Assembly: GCA_003216535.1 (NCBI GenBank)
Contig: QCIS01000012.1
Coordinates: 1-50,081, forward strand
DNA from: Prochlorococcus sp. AG-402-N08
GTDB taxonomy: Bacteria; Cyanobacteriota; Cyanobacteriia; PCC-6307; Cyanobiaceae
DNA length: 50,081 nucleotides
Reading direction: 5' to 3'
A program made the position numbers and the translations under genes. The notes under the pieces were generated by a model that saw only the letters and a program-made list of their open reading frames with translations, searched no databases and was not told the origin of the DNA. Shown here in pieces: positions 26,936 through 36,082 of the stretch; the stretch's first letter is position 1, and the number at the start of each line of letters is the position of its first letter.

Positions 26936-27577
26936 ATGTTAATTCCCATTAATTCAAGTCAAATTTCAAAACTTATTCCAGCAGTTGGTACAGGAAGTCA
27001 ATTTAAGTACTCGTTGGGGAATCCGAGAAAAATTCTTCAAAGAGTAATAGTTTCTTCTATTGGTGGATTTATCTCATTAATTATTAGTTCGACTGGAGAT
27101 CAAACTAATAATTTCTGGTTATTCCTATGTGTAGGTTTCTTTTTGTACATCATCTGGGGCCCAGTTCTTGAATCAAGTAGAAAAAATTTGCAATTAAGAA
27201 AATATAAATTTTTTTCTATATTTGATGGCTATATATCAGATATCTATAAAACAGAAAAAATTGAAAACTCAAGAGAACAATCTAATAGGCAAGGTCGATT
27301 AGAAGTTATCGAAAACAAAAGGACCTGGTTAGTGCTCGAATTAGAAGATGAAGATGGTTATTTGGAAAAGTTAAGTTTTCCTATGGAAAATAAGCACAGT
27401 CAAATTAGGGTGGGTTCGAGTATTAGATGTTTAATAACATCTGACAACCGTAATTTTGATAGAGATTTTTATTTGACCGATGCTTGGCTTCCTGAAATTA
27501 ACTTATGGGTTGGTGAGTACCCCTATTTATTAAGACCAGCATTTGAGGAAATTTGCTATATTTATTTGAATAGATAG
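26936..27577 (+). CDS. Conserved cyanobacterial membrane protein, 213 aa
   Basis: Two adjacent TM helices at about residues 37-53 and 61-78 (RVIVSSIGGFISLIISS and FWLFLCVGFFLYIIWGPVLE) precede a soluble C-terminal domain with RTWLVLELEDEDGYLEKLSFP, VGSSIRCLITSDN and a YPYLLRPAFEEICYIYL ending. I recall similar proteins across cyanobacteria and their role is unknown. Starts one base after the dapB stop; the UbiH-like gene begins 19 bases later, so all three may form an operon. Confidence 0.6.
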   Translation: MLIPINSSQISKLIPAVGTGSQFKYSLGNPRKILQRVIVSSIGGFISLIISSTGDQTNNFWLFLCVGFFLYIIWGPVLESSRKNLQLRKYKFFSIFDGYISDIYKTEKIENSREQSNRQGRLEVIENKRTWLVLELEDEDGYLEKLSFPMENKHSQIRVGSSIRCLITSDNRNFDRDFYLTDAWLPEINLWVGEYPYLLRPAFEEICYIYLNR

Positions 27578-27596
27578 TTGAAACTTATATAATCTG

Positions 27597-28751
27597 ATGA
27601 AAAATAAATTCAATTTTAAAATTGTAGGATCCGGTCCCACTGGTCTATTACTTTCAATTGCACTTTCAAAATTTGATTGCAATATTTTTTTAACTGATTT
27701 ATTAACAAAAGATAGATTAATTGATAAAGATAAAACTTATGCAATTACTCACTCAACAAGAAAAATTTTATCTAAATTCAGACTTTGGGAAAAATTAGAA
27801 CCATTTTTATTTGGCTTTGATACCCTCTCAATTTCAGATAGCGTAACTTCTGCTTTGACTAATTTATCAATTTCTGACCTAGATGATGATATAAGTTCTG
27901 CTGAAAATATTGGCTGGGTAGTTAAACATTCGGATCTCATGAACGTATTTTTTAAAGAGATTGATAATTATGAAAATATTTTTTTTATGACACCGCATAG
28001 ATTGTTACGTAAAAAAATATTATTTGATTATCAATTCTTTTCAACAGGAGCAAACTCACTTGATAAAAAATTCTTAGATTTTATAGATATAAAAAAATCT
28101 TATAGTCAGTCTTGTTTAACTTTTAAAGTTTCTCTTAGAGGTCATTGTGAAAAGCGGGCTTATGAAATTTTTAGAAAAGAAGGACCCCTCGCATTATTAC
28201 CTTTAGAAAAAAACTTATATCAAGTGATTTGGACTTCCAGCACATTAAAGGCAACTGAAAGGTTAAATTCTGATAAGAATTTTTTAATGGATAATTTATC
28301 AACTATCTTGCCGGATGAATTTAAGCTTGATCAAATAGTTGGTGAATTCAATATTTTTCCTGTTTCATTATCCTTAAATTTACCAGTTTTAAATTTTAAA
28401 AAATTAGTTTTTGTAGGAGATGCATTTCATACATTTCATCCTGTTGGTGGTCAGGGTCTAAATAGTTGTTGGAGAGATGTTAATACTATTTATGATCTTT
28501 TTAATAAAAATACTGCTATTACTAAAATGCAATTGATTTACTTTAAATTTAAGTACTTTTCATGCAGGATTTTAGATATTATCGTTACTATTTTCATAAC
28601 TGACTCATTGATATCCATTTTTGCTAATAGAAACGTTTTTTTATTCCCAATAAGGAAATTTTCATTTTTACTTTTAAATAATTTTCTTTTTATAAGAAAA
28701 TTAGTCCTAAATCAAATGACTAAATCTCTCATTTACTCAAGTATTAAATAG
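27597..28751 (+). CDS. UbiH-like FAD-dependent hydroxylase
   Basis: 384 aa. FAD-binding start FKIVGSGPTGLLLSIALSKF (6-25) and second FAD motif GDAFHTFHPVGGQGLNSCWRD (about 275-295, the GD motif) place it with UbiH/VisC aromatic-ring monooxygenases that act on quinone precursors. The mid-protein DG motif, usually VGADGxxS, reads FSTGANS, so the conserved Asp is replaced by Thr. The C-terminus is hydrophobic and basic, consistent with membrane association. A role in plastoquinone or another prenylquinone pathway is the usual guess in cyanobacteria, unproven here. DUF2949 follows 5 bases later. Confidence 0.75.
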   Translation: MKNKFNFKIVGSGPTGLLLSIALSKFDCNIFLTDLLTKDRLIDKDKTYAITHSTRKILSKFRLWEKLEPFLFGFDTLSISDSVTSALTNLSISDLDDDISSAENIGWVVKHSDLMNVFFKEIDNYENIFFMTPHRLLRKKILFDYQFFSTGANSLDKKFLDFIDIKKSYSQSCLTFKVSLRGHCEKRAYEIFRKEGPLALLPLEKNLYQVIWTSSTLKATERLNSDKNFLMDNLSTILPDEFKLDQIVGEFNIFPVSLSLNLPVLNFKKLVFVGDAFHTFHPVGGQGLNSCWRDVNTIYDLFNKNTAITKMQLIYFKFKYFSCRILDIIVTIFITDSLISIFANRNVFLFPIRKFSFLLLNNFLFIRKLVLNQMTKSLIYSSIK

Positions 28752-28756
28752 AACTC

Positions 28757-28954
28757 ATGAATAATTATGTATCTAGAGAAATGATATTTTATTTATTTAA
28801 TGTAGTAGGTTTAGATGAATCTTCTATTGAACTTGGTATAAAATTATCTATAAAAAATAACACTTCACTACCAATATTATTATGGAGTTACGGAATGATA
28901 ACTATTGAAGAACTTGATAAGTTATATTCATTTTTATTTCAAAAAATGGATTAA
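28757..28954 (+). CDS. DUF2949 family protein
   Basis: 65 aa: MNNYVSREMIFYLFNVVGLD, SSIELGIKLSIKNNTSLPILLWSYGMITIEELDKLYSFLF. The LPxxLWxYGxITxExLDxxxxxL pattern is that of DUF2949, a small cyanobacterial family of unknown function. Starts 5 bases after the UbiH-like stop, so it is probably in the same operon. Confidence 0.75.
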   Translation: MNNYVSREMIFYLFNVVGLDESSIELGIKLSIKNNTSLPILLWSYGMITIEELDKLYSFLFQKMD

Positions 28955-28992
28955 TAATTCTGTTATAATAAATTATATCTTAATGAAGAACA

Positions 28993-29517
28993 ATTACAGT
29001 TTTAATTAAAGGAAATCAGATATCAAGACAATCTATAGAGAAGCTTGATTTATTATTAATAACTCTAGAAACTATTGACTTTAATGGTATTCAATCTCTT
29101 TACGCTTTATCAAACAAACTTAATTTAAATGATGTTCTGCCAAATAAAGTTAGTATTTGGAAATTAAGGAATAATAATCCATTGAGAAAATCTTATATAA
29201 ATAACAATATTAAACTAAACGAATTCGATGCCTTAATTAAAATCACCGTTGAAATGTCTAGATATTTATATCCTTATATAAGAGAGATACTACAATCTAA
29301 AGAAGATTTTGAGGAGAATTCAGTTATTTGGAATAATTTTAATAAGAGATTTATCGAGTTGATTAAAGAGAGATTTAATATAGATAGTATGAGAGTAAAA
29401 AAGCTTTTAAATCAAGCTGAAAATGATGAAATTATCGTAAAATCTTTGCTTACTTTATCCCTTTGCATTTCAAATCAGGGTTATGAAAAGTTGAAGAATT
29501 TTTTATACGATTTTTAA
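28993..29517 (+). CDS. DUF3038 family protein with no standard start codon
   Basis: The frame is open from 28987 (after TGA) to 29517. Codons before TTG 29182 encode a conserved-looking stretch, SRQSIEKLDLLLITLETIDF, then NGIQSLYALSNKL, which is the typical start of DUF3038. The family continues as LRNNNPLRKSY. There is no ATG, GTG or TTG in frame upstream of 29182. Non-standard candidates are ATT 28993, or ATA 29020 preceded 6 bases by AAAGGA (29008-29013). An ATG at 28983 is in another frame and reads only eight codons, so a one-base deletion is also possible. I placed the feature at ATT 28993; the 5' boundary is uncertain. DUF4335 follows 5 bases later. Confidence 0.65.
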   Translation: MTVLIKGNQISRQSIEKLDLLLITLETIDFNGIQSLYALSNKLNLNDVLPNKVSIWKLRNNNPLRKSYINNNIKLNEFDALIKITVEMSRYLYPYIREILQSKEDFEENSVIWNNFNKRFIELIKERFNIDSMRVKKLLNQAENDEIIVKSLLTLSLCISNQGYEKLKNFLYDF

Positions 29518-29522
29518 ATATT

Positions 29523-30110
29523 ATGCAAAATAAATTATCATTTAATCAATCTTCAGTGAGTCTAGAAATAATCGGATTGCCAGATTATTCAAATAATGAA
29601 AATAAAGATCAAATATCAATAATTTCTCAATGGAAATTAACCATAATCGATAAACCACTTATTGAAGGTAAGATTGAGCACTTAGGGCCTATTATGAATG
29701 CTTTTTATATTTATTCAAATCTTTTAATAAAAAACGAAATACCATTATATGAGTCTAAATTAATTGATATAAAAGCTGAAAATCTTAACATACATAATAT
29801 TGTTCTCAAGAGTTCTAAACCAAATGTAAAGCCATTAATTTTAAAGATTGGTAATTCATTGCTTTCTGACACCATAAATTGTTTTGATCAGTTAAATGAA
29901 TCCCCAAAAGTAAGAATAAAAAAAACTGATTTACCTAATAATATGCCTAAAAAATTAAGATTTGGGTTAAATAATAATGTAAAATTTTTCAATTTCATTA
30001 TGCCTCCATTTATTGCGATTTGCTCCTTAATTTTAGTCTCCTCTTCTTTCATTTATTTTAATAATCCTATTGAAGATAAAGAAAAAAAAGAACTAATAAA
30101 TCCAGAATAA
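29523..30110 (+). CDS. DUF4335 family protein
   Basis: 195 aa. N-terminal SSVSLEIIGLPDYS (about 10-23), QISIISQWKLTIID and IEGKIEHLGPIMNAFYIYSNLLI form the DUF4335 core; the C-terminus has one TM helix (about 158-178, FIMPPFIAICSLILVSSSFI). DUF4335 and DUF3038 are usually adjacent in cyanobacteria, and here they are separated by 5 bases. Function unknown; the membrane anchor with a soluble domain suggests a scaffold. Confidence 0.7.
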   Translation: MQNKLSFNQSSVSLEIIGLPDYSNNENKDQISIISQWKLTIIDKPLIEGKIEHLGPIMNAFYIYSNLLIKNEIPLYESKLIDIKAENLNIHNIVLKSSKPNVKPLILKIGNSLLSDTINCFDQLNESPKVRIKKTDLPNNMPKKLRFGLNNNVKFFNFIMPPFIAICSLILVSSSFIYFNNPIEDKEKKELINPE

Positions 30111-30199
30111 AGACTCATTAGCATCTTAAATACAAACACGATATTATAGGGTAATTTCTTTTCAAAGTAATTATTAATTTATTCTTTGAGCTTTGATGT

Positions 30200-30568
30200 A
30201 TGGCAGATTTAAACATCCCAAATTTGAATAATAAGTCTGATAAATATATTTTTAAAAAAAAATTAAATTTAAGAAGAAAATCTAAAAGAAGACTATTTAC
30301 TGAATCTTTCTTTTTGTTTATTACTAGTTTTTTGTTAGTTTATATAAATTATTTAATTCCTAATAAAATTTTGCTGCTTAAAAATATACCTAATACATTT
30401 AATAAATCTTTTTTATTAATAATTGATCTCTTTTCATATCTCTACGAAATATTTTTGTTGATTTTTATTTTGGTCTCCTCTTTAACTGCTCTTATTTTAA
30501 TGTTAGGTTGTATTTATAGATTATTTAGGATTTTTAAGAGGAAGTCAAAAAAAATTATTTATAAATGA
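30200..30568 (+). CDS. Hypothetical membrane protein, 122 aa
   Basis: A basic N-terminus (NNKSDKYIFKKKLNLRRKSKRR) precedes a TM helix (about 33-50, FFLFITSFLLVYINYLI) and a second pair of hydrophobic segments (about 70-104). The C-terminus is again strongly basic (RIFKRKSKK), so both ends are likely cytoplasmic. No family recognised. 90 bases downstream of DUF4335, possibly in the same transcript. Ends 2 bases from the convergent 53 aa protein. Confidence 0.55.
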   Translation: MADLNIPNLNNKSDKYIFKKKLNLRRKSKRRLFTESFFLFITSFLLVYINYLIPNKILLLKNIPNTFNKSFLLIIDLFSYLYEIFLLIFILVSSLTALILMLGCIYRLFRIFKRKSKKIIYK

Positions 30569-30570
30569 TT

Positions 30571-30732
30571 TCAAATAGGTTGCATTAGTCCACCACTTCC
30601 TGAATCAGAGTCATCATCATCATTTTCTGTTTCTTCTCCAAATAATGCAAATATACCAAGTACAATTGATGAAATAATAATTGAAAAGGGTAAAATCGAA
30701 GTTTGGATTCCGACGTCTATATATTCACCCAT
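30571..30732 (-). CDS. Small acidic-tailed membrane protein, 53 aa
   Basis: ATG 30730-30732 opens MGEYIDVGIQTSILPFSIII, a TM helix to LGIFALFGEE, then TENDDDDSDSGSGGLMQPI. The Asp-rich low-complexity tail and clean TM argue for a real small protein. I know of similar short proteins in picocyanobacteria but have no name. It lies downstream of mfd on the same strand with a 72-base gap and is convergent with the 122 aa membrane protein. Confidence 0.6.
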   Translation of the reverse strand: MGEYIDVGIQTSILPFSIIISSIVLGIFALFGEETENDDDDSDSGSGGLMQPI

Positions 30733-30804
30733 AAAAAAAATAAATTTTTATAAACCTAACCGAAATCAAACTCTTTCGCGGATTTTAAATAATTATTTAA
30801 TAAT

Positions 30805-33800
30805 TTATTCTCTTTTAATAAGAAGTTCTTTATCGAAATTCTTTATTTCTCTCTCAAATGATCCAAACCACAACATTAGTTGGTCTATTTGATTTTGAAT
30901 TTCAGTTACTCCTAAACCTCTTATAGTTATAGTAGATAATTGTTCTCCTTCCTCAAAATTAAATTTATTTTGAACACTACTTGCTAAGGAATTTTTAAGA
31001 ATTTTAAAAGTAGAATTTCTTAATTTGGTCTCTATCACGATGTTTGGCTTTTTGAGTTTAATCTTATTAAAACCACATTTTTTGGCAAGTAATTTTAGTC
31101 TCATTATTATAATTAAAGACTCAACAGGTTTTGGTAAGGTTCCATATCTATTCACCCAGTCTCTAGCTAATTCAGTTAATTCATTATTATTTGAACATTC
31201 AGTAGCAGATTTGTAAGCCTCAAGCTTCTCTTCCCTATTTAATATCCATGTTGCAGGTATAAAAGCATTTATTGGAAGATCAATTTGTGTGTCGCTAACT
31301 TCTGGTATTTCTTGCCCACTGATTTCTGAAATGGCCTCATGGAGCATTTCTATATATAAATCATAGCCAATAGCATTAACCTTTCCACTTTGTTCTTCTC
31401 CTAATAAACTTCCAACGCCTCTTATTTCCATATCTTTGATCGCAAGTTGGTATCCACTTCCAAGTTCTGAGAAATCTTTTATCGCTCTCAATCTTTGTTT
31501 TGCAGCGTCATTAATTTTATTTATATTTGGATAAAATAACCAAGCATGTGCTTGAACCCCACTTCTGCCAACTCTTCCTCTAAGTTGATAGAGTTGTGAA
31601 AGTCCAAATTTGTGAGAATCTTCAATAATAATTGTATTTACTTTAGGGATATCTAATCCACTTTCAATTATTGTTGTGCATATCATCAGATCAACTTCTC
31701 CGTTATTAAAAGTAATCATGGCATTTTCAAGCTCTGTTTCGTTCATTTGTCCATGAGCAACAATAAATTTTAAGCTGGCAAACATATTTTTTAATTTGTT
31801 TACAGCTTGATCAATATCAGAAATCCTTGGAAGTACATAAAATATTTGACCCCCCCTATCAAGTTCTTGATTAATTGCAGTTCTTATAACATCCATATCT
31901 ATTTCTGATAAATATGTTTTTATTGATCTTCTTGATGGAGGAGGAGTATTTAGTAAGCTCATTTGTCTTAGTCCAGATAAACTCATATAAAGAGTTCTTG
32001 GAATAGGAGTTGCCGAAAGAGTTAAAACATCTATGTTATTTTTGATTTTTTTAATTTTCTCCTTTTGCCTTACTCCAAATCTTTGTTCTTCATCTATAAC
32101 AAGTAGTCCTAAGTTTTTTATTTCAATTTCTTTTCCTAAAATTTGGTGCGTTGCTACTACTAAATCAATTTTGTTATTTTTTAATCCTGCATATATTTCT
32201 TTTCTCTCATTAACGGTTTTGAATCTATTAAGTAAAGAAACTTTTATTGGGTAAGGTGAAAATCTATTGTTTATTGTTCTCCAATGTTGCTGAGCTAGGA
32301 TTGTTGTAGGTGCTAATAATATTACCTGCTTGCCCGATGTAATAGCCTTAAAAATAGCCCGAACAGCAACCTCTGTTTTACCAAATCCTACGTCTCCACA
32401 AACTAACCTGTCCATTGGCTTGTCGCTTTCCATATCAATTTTTATTTCTTTTACAGCAGTAATTTGATCTGGAGTTGGTTGATAAGGGAATGAGTCCTCT
32501 AATTCATCTTGCCAGGGACCATCTTCTGGGTATACATGACCCTTTAATTTTTCTCTCTTTGCATAAAGTTTCAAAATATCGACTGCAACTTTTTTGATTT
32601 GTTTCTTATTTTTATCTTTTATTCTTTCCCATTCTGTTCCTCCTAATTTATTGATTTTTGGCTTTAATTTTCCGTTTGATCTATATCTGTTAACACTACC
32701 GAGTTGATCAGCGGCAACACTTATCTTCCCATCTTGATACTGAATGACTAAGTAATCTCTTGAATCTCCAGTTATATTTATTTTTTCTATTTTTAAAAAT
32801 TTTCCTATTCCATGATTTTTATGAACTATAAAATCACCTGGACTAATCTTGTTTACGTTTATATTTGAATTTACACTTCTTTTTTTTCTTCTTATGAATA
32901 CATTATTGAAAAGAGATTGTTGTGAAAATAATTCTTTATCTGTTATCAGGACAACCTTCCATATCGGAAGATAAAAACCCTCTATTTCATAATTGTTTTT
33001 ATTTTTTATAATTAAAGGAGTTGAATTATTTATTGACTTAAATGCTCCATCAATATCATTAGGATTGTTTAAGAAGTTTGTATTACATTCGTGCTCAAAA
33101 AGTAAAGTCCTAGTTCTCAATGGCTGTGCTGATAATATCCATACTTTTTCTTTATTTTTTATATTTTTATTTATATCGCTTGATAATTTTCCTATATTTT
33201 TAGAGTATGAGTTTAATCTTTTATCTTTTAATAAAAACCTATTATCAATATTTTCTTTAGATTCAAATTCATACAATTTTATTAAATTAAAATTTCCCAG
33301 TGAATATAAAATTTCGTCAAACTTTAAATGCAAATTAGGCTTAGCCTTTAAATTAATATCATTATTTTTTAGATTTTCATTTAATTCATACGCACAATTA
33401 TCAAAATTACTTTCTGAATCTAGATACCAATTATTTGCAAATTTTTTACAATCTTCTAATTCATCAATTACGAGAATTGTTTCCTTATTTATGAAATCTA
33501 TTATATTTGAGGGTTCTTCAATTATTCCTAAATAACGATCTAGATTATTTTTATCTATATCTTCTGAATTGAAAATATTGTTCTTAGATAAATTATTTAA
33601 CTTTTCTTTTATTAGTAAATCAAATCCAGCCTGTATTATTTCAATATTATTGATACTTTCTAATGTTTTTTGTGTTTGTGGATCATATTCTCTTATTTTC
33701 TCAATTACATTATCAAAAAATTCTAATCTTATAGGAAACTCATTATTGACAGGATAAATATCTATTATTTCTCCTCTCCTACTCCAGAATCCTTCAGCAG

Positions 33801-34314
33801 AAGTAATATTTTCCTTTGTATAGTTCAGCCACGTTAGTTTATTTGCTAATTCTTGAATCTCAATTTGAATCCCTTTTTGCAAATTTAACTTGTTTTCAAT
33901 TAATAAGTTTTTATTTATCAGATGAGGTTGAAGTGATCTCTCTGTTGATATAACAATATTAAGTTCTTTTTTCTCTTTTTTTATTAATTTGGATAAAACG
34001 GTAAGCTGAGTGAATTCAATCTCTTTGGATTTATTAATCGATGCGTATGGTAGATGTTCAGTTGGTGGATAATATAAAACTGCTTTATCATTTATGCTTT
34101 CAAAATAACCAATCCATTTATAAGCAATTTCAATATTAGGACAAATTAATAATATATTTTTTTCTTCTTTTTTTGCGATGCTTTCTAAGATTATTGATTT
34201 GGCATATCTACTGGAACCAACAATATTTAATTCTTTATTGTTTGAAATTTTTTTTATTAATTCTGAAGTAATTTGTGAGTTTGAAATATAATTAACTAAA
34301 GTATTTAGACTCAT
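30805..34314 (-). CDS. mfd: Transcription-repair coupling factor Mfd
   Basis: 1169 aa. Recognisable in order: a degenerate UvrB-like N-terminus (about 25-360), the RNA-polymerase-interacting domain SPGDFIVHKNHGIGKFLKIE (about 490-510), helicase Walker A CGDVGFGKTEVA (about 637-648), VIDEEQRFGVRQKEK (DEEQ box, about 738-752), LTLSATPIPRTL, and the GRVGRS motif VI. The C-terminal TRCF domain has LPINAFIPATWI. Mfd displaces stalled RNA polymerase and recruits UvrA to transcription-blocking lesions. Divergent from the TerC gene. Confidence 0.97.
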   Translation of the reverse strand: MSLNTLVNYISNSQITSELIKKISNNKELNIVGSSRYAKSIILESIAKKEEKNILLICPNIEIAYKWIGYFESINDKAVLYYPPTEHLPYASINKSKEIEFTQLTVLSKLIKKEKKELNIVISTERSLQPHLINKNLLIENKLNLQKGIQIEIQELANKLTWLNYTKENITSAEGFWSRRGEIIDIYPVNNEFPIRLEFFDNVIEKIREYDPQTQKTLESINNIEIIQAGFDLLIKEKLNNLSKNNIFNSEDIDKNNLDRYLGIIEEPSNIIDFINKETILVIDELEDCKKFANNWYLDSESNFDNCAYELNENLKNNDINLKAKPNLHLKFDEILYSLGNFNLIKLYEFESKENIDNRFLLKDKRLNSYSKNIGKLSSDINKNIKNKEKVWILSAQPLRTRTLLFEHECNTNFLNNPNDIDGAFKSINNSTPLIIKNKNNYEIEGFYLPIWKVVLITDKELFSQQSLFNNVFIRRKKRSVNSNINVNKISPGDFIVHKNHGIGKFLKIEKINITGDSRDYLVIQYQDGKISVAADQLGSVNRYRSNGKLKPKINKLGGTEWERIKDKNKKQIKKVAVDILKLYAKREKLKGHVYPEDGPWQDELEDSFPYQPTPDQITAVKEIKIDMESDKPMDRLVCGDVGFGKTEVAVRAIFKAITSGKQVILLAPTTILAQQHWRTINNRFSPYPIKVSLLNRFKTVNERKEIYAGLKNNKIDLVVATHQILGKEIEIKNLGLLVIDEEQRFGVRQKEKIKKIKNNIDVLTLSATPIPRTLYMSLSGLRQMSLLNTPPPSRRSIKTYLSEIDMDVIRTAINQELDRGGQIFYVLPRISDIDQAVNKLKNMFASLKFIVAHGQMNETELENAMITFNNGEVDLMICTTIIESGLDIPKVNTIIIEDSHKFGLSQLYQLRGRVGRSGVQAHAWLFYPNINKINDAAKQRLRAIKDFSELGSGYQLAIKDMEIRGVGSLLGEEQSGKVNAIGYDLYIEMLHEAISEISGQEIPEVSDTQIDLPINAFIPATWILNREEKLEAYKSATECSNNNELTELARDWVNRYGTLPKPVESLIIIMRLKLLAKKCGFNKIKLKKPNIVIETKLRNSTFKILKNSLASSVQNKFNFEEGEQLSTITIRGLGVTEIQNQIDQLMLWFGSFEREIKNFDKELLIKRE

Positions 34315-34388
34315 TTATAGTTATCAATCTTGATTACCAATATTTGTCATATTATATTAGATTTTATACTGATTGTGCATAATATTTG

Positions 34389-35093
34389 ATGGATTCAGCC
34401 GCAATAAATTCTTTTATACCCACACTCGATCAGGTAGACAGTTGGTACGAAATTTTCACACTTTTACCAATATTAATTGCATTAGAATTATTATTATCGG
34501 CTGATAATGCTGTCGCACTAGCTTCTCTTACTAAATCCCTCGATAGTTCGGAATTAAGGGCAAGAGCCTTAAATATTGGTATAACAATATCTTTATTATT
34601 TAGAATTATTCTCATCATATTATCTAATGTTCTTCTCAAGTTTATTCTTATTAGGGTTTTTGCTGGTTTTTATTTAATATACTTATTCTTCTCCAATGTT
34701 TTTTTAAATTCAGATATAGAAAATGCTGAAAATGGCACAGACAAAAATAAAAATAATTTTAAGTTCTTAAGGGTTGTAGCACTTCTTTCAATTACTGATT
34801 TTGCATTTTCCATAGACAGCATCACTACTGCAGTTGCTATTAGCGATCAATATATATTAATTATATTTGGAGCAGTTATTGGGGTTTTAGCCTTAAGATT
34901 TACATCGGGGATTTTTCTAAAACTTCTGGATATATTTTCTAGATTAGAAACAGCCGGTTACATAGCAATTTTAATTGTTGGGATTAAACTTTTACTAAAT
35001 ACGTTAATTAATGAATCTATTCTTCCAGACTATTATTTTTATATTTTGATTCTTTTTGCTTTCATTTGGGGATTCTCTAAAAAAGCATCTTAA
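34389..35093 (+). CDS. TerC family integral membrane protein
   Basis: 234 aa with seven or so TM helices. Both metal-site motifs are present: ALELLLSADNAVALASLTKSL (about 31-51) and ITDFAFSIDSITTAVAISDQ (about 134-153). The C-terminal AGYIAILIVGIKLLLN is also conserved. TerC proteins move Mn or other divalent metals at the membrane, and the plant homologue is needed for thylakoid biogenesis. I start at ATG 34389; TTG 34386 directly precedes it. Divergent from mfd, convergent with fmt. Confidence 0.85.
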   Translation: MDSAAINSFIPTLDQVDSWYEIFTLLPILIALELLLSADNAVALASLTKSLDSSELRARALNIGITISLLFRIILIILSNVLLKFILIRVFAGFYLIYLFFSNVFLNSDIENAENGTDKNKNNFKFLRVVALLSITDFAFSIDSITTAVAISDQYILIIFGAVIGVLALRFTSGIFLKLLDIFSRLETAGYIAILIVGIKLLLNTLINESILPDYYFYILILFAFIWGFSKKAS

Positions 35094-35095
35094 AC

Positions 35096-36082
35096 CTAAT
35101 CTGAGAGATATTCACCTACTGATGGATTTAATTGTTGTATCAATTGCTTTCTGCTAGATTTGTTTTTCCCTTCAAGTTTTGCTTCTAACAAAATAATCGG
35201 ATCGGTTTTAGTTGAAATTATTATTCCTTCATTTTCGATGACAGCAAGAATAATTCCTGGTTTTGAATAATTGCTCATGAAAAGGTATTTTTCATTTTTA
35301 GTTTCATCACTACTCAAAACTTTAATTTTAATTATTTTTAGGTTCTTACTTCTAAAAGTTGTATTTGCTCGTGGGTATAACGCTTTTATTTTTCGAGAAA
35401 TTTTAATTGCCTCTTTACCCCAATCAACTTTAAAGTCTGATTTTTCAATCATTCTTGCATAAGTAATTTCTCTTCCAAGAGTATTTTGTTTTGTTAATTG
35501 AGAGTTGGTTTTTTTATTAATATTTTCTTCAAGTAATGATGTAGCATTTAAAAATAATTTTGCAGATAAAAAACTAAGTCTTTCCGTTAGTGTATTTAAA
35601 TTATCTTTATTATCGATTTTAATTTTTTCTTCCAACAATAAGTCACCAGTATCTAGTCCTTCATTCATTTTCATAATTCCTACTCCAGTAAATTCATCGC
35701 CTTCCATTAGGGACCATTGGATTGGGGCAGCACCACGCCATCTTGGAAGTAATGAAGCATGAGCGTTCCAACAACCAAATTTTGGAATTTCTAATATCTC
35801 TCTGGGTAAAATTTTCCCATAAGCTATAACTATAAATAAATCACAAGTTAATGATTTAAGTTCATTTATAAAATGTATATTGTCCCTGATTTTTTCTGGA
35901 GTGTAAATTTTTAAAGATTTTTGCTCGGCAAAGCTTTTAACAGGTGAGGATATTAATTTATTTCCCCTAGATCTTTTCTTATCGGGTTGGCTAACTACTG
36001 CAATTACTTCGTGCTTAGATTTAATAAAGATATCAAGGCTCGGAAGTGAATATTCAGGTGTACCCCAGAATATTATTCTCAC
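35096..36082 (-). CDS. fmt: Methionyl-tRNA formyltransferase
   Basis: 328 aa. The formyltransferase core has FWGTPEYSLPSL (5-16), CWNAHASLLPRWRGAAPIQW (104-123, catalytic Asn106 and His108, and the SLLPxxRG signature), and GLDTGDLL (142-149, catalytic Asp144). The C-terminal tRNA-binding domain contains KIKALYPRANTTFRSK. It formylates initiator Met-tRNA, whose gene is at 12196-12272. Its ATG overlaps the pmbA stop by 4 bases; last gene of the acsF-tldD-tldE-fmt run. Confidence 0.97.
   Translation of the reverse strand: MRIIFWGTPEYSLPSLDIFIKSKHEVIAVVSQPDKKRSRGNKLISSPVKSFAEQKSLKIYTPEKIRDNIHFINELKSLTCDLFIVIAYGKILPREILEIPKFGCWNAHASLLPRWRGAAPIQWSLMEGDEFTGVGIMKMNEGLDTGDLLLEEKIKIDNKDNLNTLTERLSFLSAKLFLNATSLLEENINKKTNSQLTKQNTLGREITYARMIEKSDFKVDWGKEAIKISRKIKALYPRANTTFRSKNLKIIKIKVLSSDETKNEKYLFMSNYSKPGIILAVIENEGIIISTKTDPIILLEAKLEGKNKSSRKQLIQQLNPSVGEYLSD

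Noticed and set aside
32993-33535. 180 aa antisense frame inside mfd
   Set aside because: Its low-complexity Phe/Ser/Leu composition is what an AT-rich coding strand gives in reverse; mfd coding is unambiguous.
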